A stretch of DNA of 64,000 nucleotides from Hymenoscyphus infarciens (lineage: Eukaryota; Ascomycota; Leotiomycetes; Helotiales; Helotiaceae). The translations under genes and the position numbers were made by a program. The notes under the pieces are model-generated. The model made no database searches and was not told the origin of the DNA. It saw only the letters and a list, made by a program, of their open reading frames with translations. Location of the stretch: NCBI GenBank assembly GCA_001414345.1, contig LLCB01000123.1, forward strand, positions 62,001 through 126,000, written 5' to 3'. Shown piece after piece: positions 23,260-34,487 of the stretch (position 1 is its first letter; every line of letters starts with the position of its first letter).

Positions 23260-24543
23260 TTAAGCCTTCGACTTCGAAGGTCTTCCACGACCACGCTTTG
23301 GCGTCTCACCCCCACTCTCATCCAAAGGCGCTAATTTCTTGATCGTCCTCGATGTATCAGGCAGAGACGTTCCAACGGTTTGACTGTGTCTTCGTTCACG
23401 CTTCTTGCGCGCAGTTTTCAAGGAGTCATCGGAATTGTACTCGTTGTTCTCCTCCTCATCCTCGTCCTCTTCGGGCACTTTTCTCGGGTGTACGTAACGG
23501 GGGGAATACGACTCTGTCCTGGAAGCCCTTGAGAGCGTACGTTTCTTGCGAGCGGTTTGCACGTCGTCATCGGGAGTGATTCCGTATTTGCGAAAGTCTT
23601 CATCGTCTTCGTCGTCGTCGCTGATATCGAGTTTGTCCTTTGGATGTGGTATTGGCCTCGAGCCGCGTTTCATTGGCTTCGATTCTTCGACTTCGGAGTC
23701 ATCTTCTTCGATATCGGTGTTCTTTGAGGCTGCTGCCTTGGAAGGACGCACACGCTTCTTCGGCTTGCTTTCTTCGGTATCGAAGTCCTCTTCGTCGTCG
23801 AGACCAGCGGTCTTCTTTGTAGTTGCGCTCTTGGAAGGGCGTCCGCGCTTCTTCGGGGTAGGCACAATGTCGATATCGGGGTCTTGGTCTTCGCTATCCT
23901 CCTCCACAGGCCCTCGTACCAGCTTTTTTGGAGTTGAGCCTCCCATTGTGGATTTTCCATATCTCTTTGGGGAAGAATCCTCGGGCGGCGTGGACTCAAA
24001 ACTCTTGGAAGGATAATCCTCTTTGTCATCCACGATAAAGTCCTCATCATCCGAATCGGCAACGTCCTTCTTCTTTGGAGCATTGACTTTCGTAGCTACC
24101 CCGCGTTTTCCCTTGGCCTTGTCCTCCTCCTTTTTCTTCGCAGCTGCCTCCCTCTTCTCCTCTCTCTCCTCTCTCGCAATTCTTTTTTCCTCCTCAGCCG
24201 TCTCCTTCGCAATTCTCTTCTCCTCGGCCTTCTTTTCCTTCTCCTTTGCTTGCTTGGCTTTTTCCTTCTCGACAACCTTAACCCGTTCCTCCACCTCCTT
24301 AACGAGATACCACCTCTTGTCCGGGCGACCCGTGAACTCCGGTTGCGGTTCCTTCACCATCTTCAATCCATCAAGATCCTTATCTCTCAAACCATACCGC
24401 TCTTTGAGAGCGGTGATTCCGATGATTTCCACCTCGCGGCAATCCTCGCATTGGAGTTTTTTGTTGTCGAAAGGGTTGGGACGGAGTTTGACTTCTGTTG
24501 CGTCACAGGTCGCACACTCGCCTACTGGTAATTTTGGTGGCAT
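23260..24543 (-). CDS. AT-hook and zinc-finger chromatin protein, XPA-like N-terminus
   Basis: A single exon encodes 427 residues. I chose the ATG at 24543 (MPPKLPVGEC) because the longer open frame upstream has no ATG. Residues 10-35 hold four cysteines as C-x2-C-x18-C-x2-C. They are followed by EIIGITALKERYGLRDKDL and a WYLVKEVEERV segment, which resembles the DNA-binding module of XPA/Rad14 repair proteins. Residues about 100-170 form a highly charged Lys/Glu helix. The remainder is acidic and disordered with repeated AT-hook motifs (KKRGRPSKS, KKRVRPSKA and PKRGRGRPSKSKA at the C-terminus). Minor-groove DNA binding in the nucleus is well supported. A repair role is an inference, since canonical Rad14 lacks AT-hooks. 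Confidence 0.85.
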   Translation of the reverse strand: MPPKLPVGECATCDATEVKLRPNPFDNKKLQCEDCREVEIIGITALKERYGLRDKDLDGLKMVKEPQPEFTGRPDKRWYLVKEVEERVKVVEKEKAKQAKEKEKKAEEKRIAKETAEEEKRIAREEREEKREAAAKKKEEDKAKGKRGVATKVNAPKKKDVADSDDEDFIVDDKEDYPSKSFESTPPEDSSPKRYGKSTMGGSTPKKLVRGPVEEDSEDQDPDIDIVPTPKKRGRPSKSATTKKTAGLDDEEDFDTEESKPKKRVRPSKAAASKNTDIEEDDSEVEESKPMKRGSRPIPHPKDKLDISDDDEDDEDFRKYGITPDDDVQTARKKRTLSRASRTESYSPRYVHPRKVPEEDEDEEENNEYNSDDSLKTARKKRERRHSQTVGTSLPDTSRTIKKLAPLDESGGETPKRGRGRPSKSKA

Positions 24544-25411
24544 TTTGGAAGCGCTTGATGGAGGTTGGTTTTTTTGGGTGGTTTTCGTGGTAGGAATTGT
24601 GTTTGGCTTGGTGTCTTCTCCGTTTGCGTCGTTAGGATGGTCGAGAGAGTAATTTTGGTGGGGGGAAGCTGTCTTTATAAAGGCGTTTAGTTGCAAGGAA
24701 TGTGGAATGTGGTCTGTGTGCTTGAAAGGTCGTTTGCGTTTGATATTGACTGGGAACTAGAACCTGTTTTTGAGCATTGACTTAGACATATGTTGAATAA
24801 GTAGTTCGCCACATTTGCGTTCTCCGTGGCTGTCCCCGTATCTGAAATGGTCCGGGGATTTCAATGGGATTTCGAAGAATTGGGAACTTAACACTTGCCT
24901 TGATTCTTCTGATCGTTCTTAAATAAATGAAATCGTTTATCGAACACTAGAACAATACTTTACGGTCGGTGCATGCAATTCAAGATCTCCAACTTTGGGA
25001 TGGTTCATACGTCATTGTCGCAGATAAACAACATAGGAGGAAGACTGTAAGCGAATGGCAGCTCGTTCAGGCTCCGAAATGAATTGAGGTCTTTGTGCAA
25101 GCTTTGAAATTGTTGCCAAATCCAGAAGATACTCTATCCAGCTTCCATCGAGAAGAAAGGAAACTCCTGGTTTCATTTCATGTATGTTTTGTTGTTGTTC
25201 TGAAAGTGGTTGACACCCGAAAAGGAGGCGCTTCACGTGACCCTTATCGTGTGCTGCTTCAAAGTGGGCTACCTAGTCTTCTTCCAGGTGACACAAGGCG
25301 GTAAAGAGCGGCAGAATGAATTCTGCCCGCAAAAAATATTGAGCTCCAAATGGAAGCAATCAACAAGCTTAATTGAACAACGAACAATTCCAAACTCCAA
25401 CAAATCTTGCA
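24544..25411. other. Divergent promoter region between AT-hook gene and pol5
   Basis: Both neighbours start from this region and point outward. The open sequence 24544-24696 continues the AT-hook frame without an ATG and is probably its 5' leader. No other gene was seen. Confidence 0.5.
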
Positions 25412-28400
25412 ATGGCCATCAAACGCAAGCGCCAGCAGAAGGAAGCCATTGCATCCGCTCCCGCATCCAAAAGACAACAAAAGGAATCCAAAGAACCCAA
25501 GAAGCAGAAAACCGCAGCTGTGAAAGCACCAGAACCAGTCGTTCCCCTCGATGCCTCCCCATTTCTCGACAATCCGAATGGACCCGATTTGAGAAGAGAG
25601 GTCGAATTGTACAACCTCCTCGCGAGCGATGACCCCTCCGAAAGACTCGCCGCGGCGACCGCAATTGTTTCTGGTATCCTCGGTGGAGATGGAGTGCAGG
25701 AATCAACATTACAAAAACACCTCGAGAGACGATTGTTCCGCGGACTTGCGAGTGGCAGAAAGGGTGCAAGATTGGGATACAGTGTCGTGTTGGCAGAACT
25801 TATGGAACAGCTGCTGGGCGCAAAGAATCTCTCCGGGACGAAATATCCAAACTTGACTTTCGAAAAGGTTCTCAGTCTGCTGGTGGAGAAGACGAAGCCA
25901 GAAGGAGATTTGAGTGGGCAGGAAGAGAAAGATCATTATCTTGGACTGCTATTTGGATTGAAGAGTTTTGTGAGGGCAAAAATTTTGTTCGAGGACGATG
26001 AGCGATGGTGGATTATACTGGACAAGCTGTTCGAGCTATGCGAAAAGAAACCTTGGGTTAGGGAAGAATGCGGTTGGATCATCTTGGAGGCATTGGCACA
26101 AATGAGCCAGTCCCAAGTTGAGAAAACCTTGAAGAGGCTACAAAAGGTCGGGTTGGCTGCTTCACCAGAGGGTGTTGGAATCTGGCTCACGGCACGAAAT
26201 TCTTTCCCGGATATGAAATTCCCTTCGAAGCCATGGGGACACAGCGGAAATCCTCTCCAACACCTCAAGACTCTTGCCAAAGCCTTGAAAGAAAGTTCGG
26301 ACGAAGAATCAAGCAAAAAGGGAGCAGAAGATGCGCGGAAAATGATCCCTACTGGGAATTGGAATCCGCAATTACATTTCGTTTGGGGTCTTGTTATGGA
26401 CAAATTCGTTGAGAAGTCTGAGGATGCTGATGAAGAAGGGTTGGCCGATTTTGAGAATTTCTGGAAAGTTGCAGTTGATGGTAAGTTTGCAGACCCCGGG
26501 GAGATGGATTTCAGGCTGACCCATCGCAGAAAGTGTATTTTCGGCAAGCGCATCCAGGGAACGCAAATTTTGGGGATTTTTACTCTTCCAGAAGATGTTC
26601 CAGGAGCACGACAAATACGACAAACTTTTGCCCGCAATTTTCAGTCGCAATCTAGTCAGATGCATTATCAACCATGTACAAGATGAGGATCGATTCTTGA
26701 ATCGTTCAGCGGACAAGTCACTGAAGGTTGTGGTTCAGGCCGCACAAGCCAACCCAGAACTTTTGAAAACCATCCTTCCAGGGCTCATTTCTGGGCATGG
26801 TAGTTACAACTTCGACAAAATCACCAAAACGAAAACAATCGAAACTCTCTTAAAACTGGTTGACGATGAGAGCGCGGCTTCTATTATCAACATTCTTGTT
26901 GAACCTGCTTTGTCGGTTGAGGGGTAAGTCAACATTTCGCATTGTTTACAGGCCAGTGCACTAACGTATTCTAGAACCGAAAATGTCCACGAGGCAGAAA
27001 TCCGACGACAACTTCTCGGCGAACACATTATGGGACTCGTAAATCGTTTCATCGTCAACGATGAATCGAGAAAAATCGAGTGGGTCAACGAAGCTGCTGT
27101 CCCAATAATGGCTGCGATTGCATACTGCGAAGATGCACGTTTCGAACCCCCTCCCTCACCTAAAACCCGAAAACTTTACCAAGACCGACTTATGACACTG
27201 TTTTCTCACTTTCTAGCGAGCTTGAGCGGAAGCAACATCCCCTGTGCTCTCGCCATGGTTGTTAATCCCGACGCGGTGCCAATGGATGCAGAGGTCACCG
27301 AGGCGAAGGACCGTGCGTTATCTACCATGAAGAAAATCTGCAAGAAGGTCGAAAGGGTTGATGGTGATGCCGAGGAACAAGCACCCCTGCGATCCTTGGC
27401 ACTGATGTATGCCTTGGTCATATTTCAACTTTACAACGGAGAACCTGATGCTATTTCTGTGTTCGAAGAGTTAAAGCTATGCTACGACAAGCTTGTTCGA
27501 CGAAAAGACAAGGATGAATCCGACATGGATATTTCTGCCGTTTTGGTGGAACTTCTGTTGTCATTCCTTGCCAAGCCATCCGCTCTTTTGCGCAAGGTTT
27601 CACAACACGTGTTTGGCGCTTTTATGGGTGATATTACGGCCGAGGGGTTGCAGTTAATGACCGATGTGTTAGAAACCCAAGAGAGTTTGAGAGGTCAACA
27701 AGAACTCTTCGATCAAGCGCCTGAAGATGAACAAGTAGAAGAAGGTGAAGACGAAGAAATGGACTCCGACGTAGAAGTCGTCGACATGAACGGAGAAGTT
27801 GGGCCCCTCCACAACCACCTACACAAATCCGATGACGAATCCGACGACTCCTCAGACGACGACGTCGAAGAAATTGACATCGAAGACGAACAAAACGACG
27901 AAGAAGTAAAGCGTCTAAACGCCGCTCTCGCCGCCGCACTAGGAACCAAAGTCGTCGACGGTGAAGAATCAGACAGCGACGCTGACATGACGGATTCCGA
28001 AATGATGGCTCTAGATTCCAAACTCGTAGAAATCTTCTCGGCAAGGAAGAAAGAGCCGAATAAGAAACAGGAACAGAAAGAGGCTAAGGAGACAGTTACG
28101 AATTTCAAGATTCGGGTTCTGGATCTTTTGGATCTTTATGTGAAGAATCAGGCTAATAATACTTTGGCGTTCAATCTCCTCCTCCCCCTTCTTAGACTCA
28201 TTCGTTCAACCAAGTCTAAGGATCTCGCCTCTTCCGCAACAAGCATCATCCTCAACTTTGCGAAGTCAGCAAAGAAATTGGGCGCTCCTAAGGATGTCGA
28301 TATTGATGCTTTCGTTGGGGTTTTGCAATCCATCCATGAGGAATCTGCAAAAGACAACTCGAAGGCTTTCGCGAAGGCGGTTAGTACGGCTAGTTTGTTG

Positions 28401-28568
28401 ATCGCTTCGACTTTATATAAAACTGATAAGGAGACTGTGAGGAAAGTTGCGGAGGTGTATATGGAGAGTCAGATTCGGGTTGCGGAGGGAGCAAAGATTC
28501 CCATTGTGGTGTTTCTGGACTGGGGGAATTGGTGTCAGAATCGGACGAATGCCCCTGCGAAGAAGTGA
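25412..28568 (+). CDS. pol5: Pol5/MYBBP1A-type ribosome biogenesis protein
   Basis: Pol5 is a nucleolar HEAT-repeat-type protein needed for rRNA production and large-subunit assembly; despite its historical name (DNA polymerase phi/V) it is not thought to act as a replicative polymerase. Three exons (25412-26480, 26530-26923, 26975-28568) with 49 and 51 bp introns (GTAAG donors, CAG and TAG acceptors) give 1018 residues, close to the yeast length. The start at 25412 (MAIKRKRQQKEA) is the first ATG and opens a basic nucleolar-type N-terminus. The family signature region ELYNLLASDDPSERLAAA and GLASGRKGARLGYSVVLAEL follows. Residues about 735-800 form the expected long acidic tract, and the rest is helical repeat. 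It looks intact. Confidence 0.94.
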
Positions 28569-31500
28569 GGCGGGATTCTGTATCGGCGTGTGTGGAAATG
28601 ATGAATTGATAGGGTGTTTTGTTGATGGAGTTTGGGGGATGAAAAGTGGAAATTAGAGTTCACAATTTACCTTCTTCAGTGAAAATTGAAATTCCGTGGA
28701 AATTGGTTGAGTTGTAGAGTTTAGTGAGTTATTGGTATGGTAATTTGATAGGTCGATATCCGAAATAATACCAAGTATTTTCAAATTCTTGCTTGCGTTA
28801 TGAGGGTATACTGTAACTAATTCCCTATAGCGTTATGACTCTAACAGCTTAGTATAATTGTGTTATAGAGAGACAAATTGGGTTTCGAATTTTCTCTGCT
28901 CGCTGTGTTCAACTGTCAGGTTTACTTGATATTATTCTTTTCGTTCGTTTGAGCTTGGATGATGCAGTTGTGGGAGCGAGCCAAGTGATTTTGGAGGATA
29001 AGTAAGCCTTTATTGTATTTTTGAGTGTCTGAGAAAGATTGAAGTAGTTATATTAAATTGTATATGAAAGTGTGGAGTACGTGATATTCGTAAAGTTCTA
29101 AGCACTTGTGGGTTTCTCAAAGCGCGTGATAGATTGGAGTATTCCGGAGAGGTAGTTTGATGTTATTATTTAGAGATTATTTAGAGAGAGCTGGGAATAG
29201 ATAAGATAGGAAGTGTCGAGCAGTCTTCGGTGGCAGTACTCTCTAAAATTTGCGTTCGGTAGTACTACTACCTAAATTCCTAAATTGTTAAATATTTCCC
29301 AGAAGGTGTACGATAATTAAAGTAACGGTTAAAGTAATAGTGTAAGTAGTTCTGAGATTGATAAAGAACTGTTATCTGGGATCTGATCTCTTCTGATTTT
29401 AGAAAAACACCAGCTCGAATCTGGAAACTGGAGGTTTGGTGATAGTTGAAGTGACGTATTGCCTTTACCGCTTATTGTTGTCTGACTAAAAACAAATTAT
29501 CGCTTAGATCATTCGAGAAGGGGAACTTTAAAGGGCTGTGACATGAGGTATGGAGTAGCGTTTCGACTACGCGGCTGAGATTTAGTTTTCAGACTCGAGG
29601 AACAATATTCTTGGCGTAAGATATTCTTATTCGGAGGCTTAGGGGAAAGTTCTAGAGTGAAGAGCCAAAGATTGAACCGGACTTCTATCAATGTGATTTC
29701 AATGATAGCAGAAACAAGATACTCGCTTGTTCCTAACCCTTTGAGATCACAACATGGCTTTCCATACCAACTGAAAAACTTTGAGGCTACAACAAAAGAG
29801 AACAATATAGTTTGCCAAGAAAGATAACAGGGCGAACTTCGGTTCAATATGCACCTTTATTCCTCTTTAGGAAAATTAGTGGGACACGCTAGTCATATCA
29901 GCCATATCAGCCCACCAACATCAAACTTTTGAACCTTGTTTCTTGTCTTTGCGACACATGGCTATCCAGAAAAGCATTTCATGCCCCTTTGTTTCCTAAG
30001 CGAACCCCTGCCACTCAATATTGATGCTTCGAAGCCTACTCGACGCGGTATTGGAATGCTGCTTCGAAGAAGGCTTCGGCCATCCCATTTCTAAATACGG
30101 TGGAGGGAGGATGATTTGTTTGAGGCAGCAGATGGCTGTCGCTCGAATACTTGATGGTAATGACGAGGTTTTGCTTTCCCAGCCAACGTTCTTTACTGAT
30201 CGTTTTCGTTATCCAGGGAACCAGGACAACAAGAGGAAACTTCGCTGCAGCTCGTAGGTAGGCCTATGAGTCGCTTGAAATCCTGCGGCCTGGGACAATG
30301 TCGCAACTGCTCTCGATCGATCAGAACAATTCGTCTTTCCCATGCGGCCCAGCCTGGCCCAGCCTGGTCAGTCGCTCAACCAACTAGAATCGGTCGTATC
30401 GCTTCGTCGACTTTGGACTTGGTGTCCCATCATCCTCTCGTGGGAATCTTGCATGGGACCGTATGCAATCTCGCAAGTGGGGGTAGGTTTTCGATCCGCA
30501 TTCAAGATACCTTGCCTTCCAGCTGCTCACATATTCGCCTTCGATCTCTCGTATACATCACAAGTGTAAAGTGACCCCTCCAAAAAAGACGTGTTATCTT
30601 AGTGCAAGACCTTATTGCTCCGCGAATACCTCATTGTGCGAAGTAGTCTGGGGCAATTACAAAGAGAGTGTTTAGGAGAAACAGGAAATTGACTTCCCAA
30701 TCTCCTAACCCCTCTCAAAAATATTTGCATTTACCCTGGACAGTCTCATTCATTCTTGCCAAGAACTTTTCCTCCCGCTCAATATATATTTTTAGACCCG
30801 CTATTTCCTTTTTCGAAGGGCTGAAGGCTTATCCTTCGTTCTCTCTGATATCTCTCGAGGCAGCACAAGGTCTTCCAACTTGCTGCTATGTGTCTTGGAA
30901 ATCGCAACGCGACCCATCTGCAAGTTGAGAGCCGTTGTAAAAAGCCGTTGTACCAAGCCGTCAACAATCTTCTACCAACCTTCTACCTTATGTGTTGGAG
31001 TTCGGATATTTCTGCGAGCAGACTGTATTCGAATATCAGTTCGTGTAATGGATTCGCTACTCTCGGTGAGCACTTTCGTGGGTAATTTGAGTTTCGAAAG
31101 GTCGCAGAATCTATCGAAATGTCCTCAGCCGGGGGCCCTGTACAGAAATTCGAAGTAGTGAATTTCTTCCCAGCCTTTTACCATTGCATGTTTTCCCGTG
31201 GAATTCGAACCTTTATTCCACCACGTTTGGGAGTCTTTTGCGCGTAGTTAAGGAATAGCCAAAAGCTTGTGTCTTTCGCCTTAGATGAATCCATCTCCGG
31301 AGCCGAAGTATGATTATATACCTCTTGTATTCGCCATCGCGCTGTCCTTCTTCGTTTTGATGGTTGTCTCGGTGGAAATAAAGTAGCCTATTGTAGTCTC
31401 GTAAGAGCCAGGTTCAATACTAAACTCGAATGGCTTTGCTTGTGTAGGAGACTCGCTTATCGGTCTTTGGATGCAAGGGCTCTATTTTGACTTGTTAGTA

Positions 31501-32029
31501 TCTACCAAATCAAAAGCTGTTGGAGTGTGTTACTCTCGTAACTCAGGGGTATTGAGACTGCAATTGACTCTTAAGGACAACTCAAACTTCCAACTCTCCT
31601 TTCACATAACTTCCATAGTCAATTCATCGCTGCCGTTTCTCGTATGCCAATTCTGGATGTATATTCAATGAATCCCCAAATCTGCGAATGAGCATTTGCC
31701 CTTCCAAGAAAAGGTTCAAGCAGGTCAGGGGAAAGAGAGGGGACGATACACAGCCGATAAATCCCCGTCCGATCAGCACCGCGCTAGCAAAGCCACCACA
31801 ATAGCCCTAAGATTATATCTTGACGCTTCTCCTCTTTTCCCCCATGCAAACTGCCACGAACAAGGTAAGCACTGCCGGTTCCACCATTTCTTGTGCACAT
31901 CGCTAAATAAAACAGCAATATCGTCTCGCATAGAGCGACTTTGAAACCAATCCTCTAGATGTACGTACCTGTCGGTTGATGATCGCACCTTGCGAACTGA
32001 CGATTTCGCAGACTTTATCTAATCAACCA
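28569..32029. other. 3.5 kb gene-poor region
   Basis: Several frames of 60-110 codons occur (for example 29847-29509 minus and 30021-30257 plus), but none shows a domain, coding bias or splice partners that I trust. Positions 28700-29400 are AT-rich. The segment may include non-coding transcripts or old gene remains; I see no specific element. Confidence 0.4.
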
Positions 32030-32687
32030 ATGGCGCCCGAGAGACCCGAGAAGAATAGCGGAGGAGAAAAGGGAAAGAAGGAAAATCAACAGATAAAGAA
32101 CTCCTCGTTGGCGACAAGAGTCGTCAAGACAAAGAAGAAGTATGTATATCTTCAACCCAATCCAGTCCTCTTTTCAACAAAATTCTGACTTTTCATAGGA
32201 GTCCAGATGCGTAAGAATCATACTGAACTTCTCAACGCCGAATACTCTCTGACCATCTATGTTTGAGTAGCTGCCTACGCCCAAGCCAACCGAGTATGAA
32301 ACCGGCTCCAGTTTTCGGCCAACAATATGCCCATGCCGATCCCAAAAACAAACAGTAAGCAGATCTATACCAGTGTTCTTTATTCTACGACTTGTTTAAA
32401 AAGAACTTGCTTTTCTATATCTTTCAGCAGTGGCTTTCAGCAACCATGTTTGTGAAACGCATGTTAAATTTCATAGCTAACACATTTTTAATAGCAAGGG
32501 CCTCCCATCCAAGGTAAAGGCGGAACAAGAAGAGGAAGACAGAAAGGACTCAGAGGACAACGATGACCTGGATTGGCACTGCTATATCGACCAATTCGAC
32601 CACTCTCAATATCGTCGGGACCCGTCACCAGACTCCGACGATGAGAAGGAGGTTTTCGGCTACGAGGGACAGTCTGCAGCAGCATGA
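32030..32687 (+). CDS. Small charged protein of 132 residues, four exons
   Basis: The model joins 32030-32139, 32199-32210, 32271-32354 and 32495-32687. The first three splices have strong sites (GTATGT/CATAG, GTAAGA/AGTAG, GTAAGC) and the last acceptor is AATAG; the frame holds throughout. The N-terminus is lysine-rich (KNSGGEKGKKENQQIK) and the C-terminus acidic and aromatic (NDDLDWHCYIDQFDHSQYRR). A further possible exon at about 32430-32449 would break the frame and is left out. Family unknown. The 12-base exon makes the model delicate, but the clear coding character of the last exon supports a real gene. Confidence 0.5.
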
Positions 32688-33476
32688 ACGTTGTACCGAA
32701 ATAAATGTATTCTATCTCTGAGCTATTGTTGGTGACTGCTATGCCGAAAGTTCTTATTCTTTGATTACTTTCCTCCCCCACAGAATATGTTCTATAGTTT
32801 TAGCTAACCCAAATCAACCAATCTTTACAGTAAGTGAATGTTTCCAGTAGTTTTTCGATATACCTATATACTTATCCTGTAGCATACATGAATGATCACA
32901 ATTCAACCAGGGAGTGAGGTATAGATATTTAACCATTGACATATACATAAGAAAATATTCAATCATCAGAGAAAAACTTGTAGATTACTGGGAACGAATT
33001 TCCAAAAGAAGGCCCCCAAATCCTGTTATCAGAAGTCCACTTTGGTCAACGATCAAGCGAGGATGTCATCTACTCTCCTACACACTAAGCTCTTAAACTG
33101 TAACACCGAAGTTTCAGTAGGTAACTTTACTTGTGAGATCACGATCGATCTAGAATTTAACAAGCATCTTGAAGCATAATTCACCAATCATCTCCTCACA
33201 AGAACTCGAAACAAGTAACCAAAACTTCTAAAATTTTGTTTGTGAAAGAAGCGTATATATACAATCTACCAACTAAAGGACAGTCTTTTCTAGACTAGCT
33301 AAACTAGATGTGCGACCCCCTTCGGAAACAACTTTAAAAGGCAACGCTTACAAGGTCGCCTGTGTATCATCCCCCAAGAAGTTTAAAGAAACGAAAAATT
33401 GCCAAAAATCGCTATAAAAACCAGACCCTAAAAGTCCTAATCCCCAACTCCAATGTTTAAATCAAGTAGAAGGAAT
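32688..33476. other. Convergent 3' flanks
   Basis: It lies between the small charged-protein gene (plus) and the Egh16-like gene (minus), so both 3' untranslated regions and terminators should be here. AT-rich, without a coding frame of note. Confidence 0.45.
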
Positions 33477-34487
33477 TTATGCCTCTGCGGGGGCCTTTCC
33501 TCGTGCCATGCGGCGCTTGGAGAGGTTGTACTCAATAGCACGCTTCTTGGCTGCAGTTGACTGTGTGAAAGCTGCGGCACCACCGAATGGACCAGCCTGT
33601 GAGGTATTGGTATGAGTAGGAATCGGATGGAAAGGTGGGAACTTACAGGTGTGGCGTTCTGCATCTTGACAACACAGACGTTGTCAACACCGGCAACGGA
33701 GCCCGAGCAGGTCATACCTGCTGGCATTTGAACCTTGACTGGGAAATCCGTGGTGGTTGTTGCTGAGATACCGGCCCTGATACCTGGGACGTTCTGGGTA
33801 ACCTTTGCCTGCTTGAATGCAGCTGGGTCGGTTCCGCCGGAGGTAGCATCAACCATTGCGGTGAAAGGACCGGCACCATCTTGGTTGCACTGGTGCATGG
33901 TCATGGAAATCTCACCAGCGTCGGAGGTAGTCGGGAGACCGCTTGAGGCACCCTGACCAGCTGCAGCTGCGACACCAGTCTCTGAGGTTCCTGCTGGGGT
34001 CTTGACAGATCCTCCTGCTCCACCGGCAGCTGGCTTAGCGCCGAAGAGTTGACGCTTGTAAAGGGAGTTTTGCTCGTGGATAGCACGAGCAGTCATGTTG
34101 GCTTTATAGTGTCAGTGAGGGACTATACGTGCGGAGGAACTCAACTTACCACTAGCGGTATCCATGAAGATAGCCACCATTCTGTCTGCGGTAACTGGTC
34201 CGTTGGCCTTGGTTCGGCCCATGGCAGATGCCTTTGCGGTACCAGCCTCCTTGTCTCGAATGATAGCGGTATCATCTTGTGCACCACAGCCTGCGGAAGG
34301 GCAATCACGTGGAGTTCCATCAACAACGGTGAGACCTGGCATAGTGACGGCTGAAGTGTTGTTAGCGAGGTATTGTAAAGTGTTCAAATAACTAACCATT
34401 GGCACCCTTGACCTCAGTGATGAGACCATGGGAGAAGACACTGGTGACAGCGAAAGCCACACATAAGACTCCTGATGAGTATTGCAT
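33477..34487 (-). CDS. Egh16-like (Gas1/Mas3 family) secreted protein
   Basis: Four exons (34487-34397, 34350-34150, 34101-33647, 33596-33477) with introns of 46, 48 and 50 bp encode 288 residues. The family was first seen as genes expressed during early infection or appressorium formation in plant pathogens; its molecular activity is unsettled. Residues 1-19 form a signal peptide, and the mature protein would begin HGLITEV, a histidine start also seen in copper enzymes of other families. Conserved family strings follow: MPGLTVVDGTPRDCPSAGCG, IIRDKEAGTAKASAMGRTKA, then a variable Gly/Ala linker. The C-terminal domain has SGLPTTSDAGEISMTMHQ and DGAGPFTAMVDATSGGTDPA, ending in a basic tail KKRAIEYNLSKRRMARG. 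It looks intact. The start is fixed by the signal peptide. Confidence 0.92.

Noticed and set aside
23546..24652. Serine-rich plus-strand frames of up to 209 codons
   Set aside because: Antisense shadows of the Lys/Glu-rich AT-hook gene.
27634..28108. Minus-strand Arg- and Ser-rich frames
   Set aside because: Antisense shadows of the acidic tract of Pol5.
29509..29847. 112-codon minus-strand frame
   Set aside because: No domain, no splice context and surrounding sequence without coding character.
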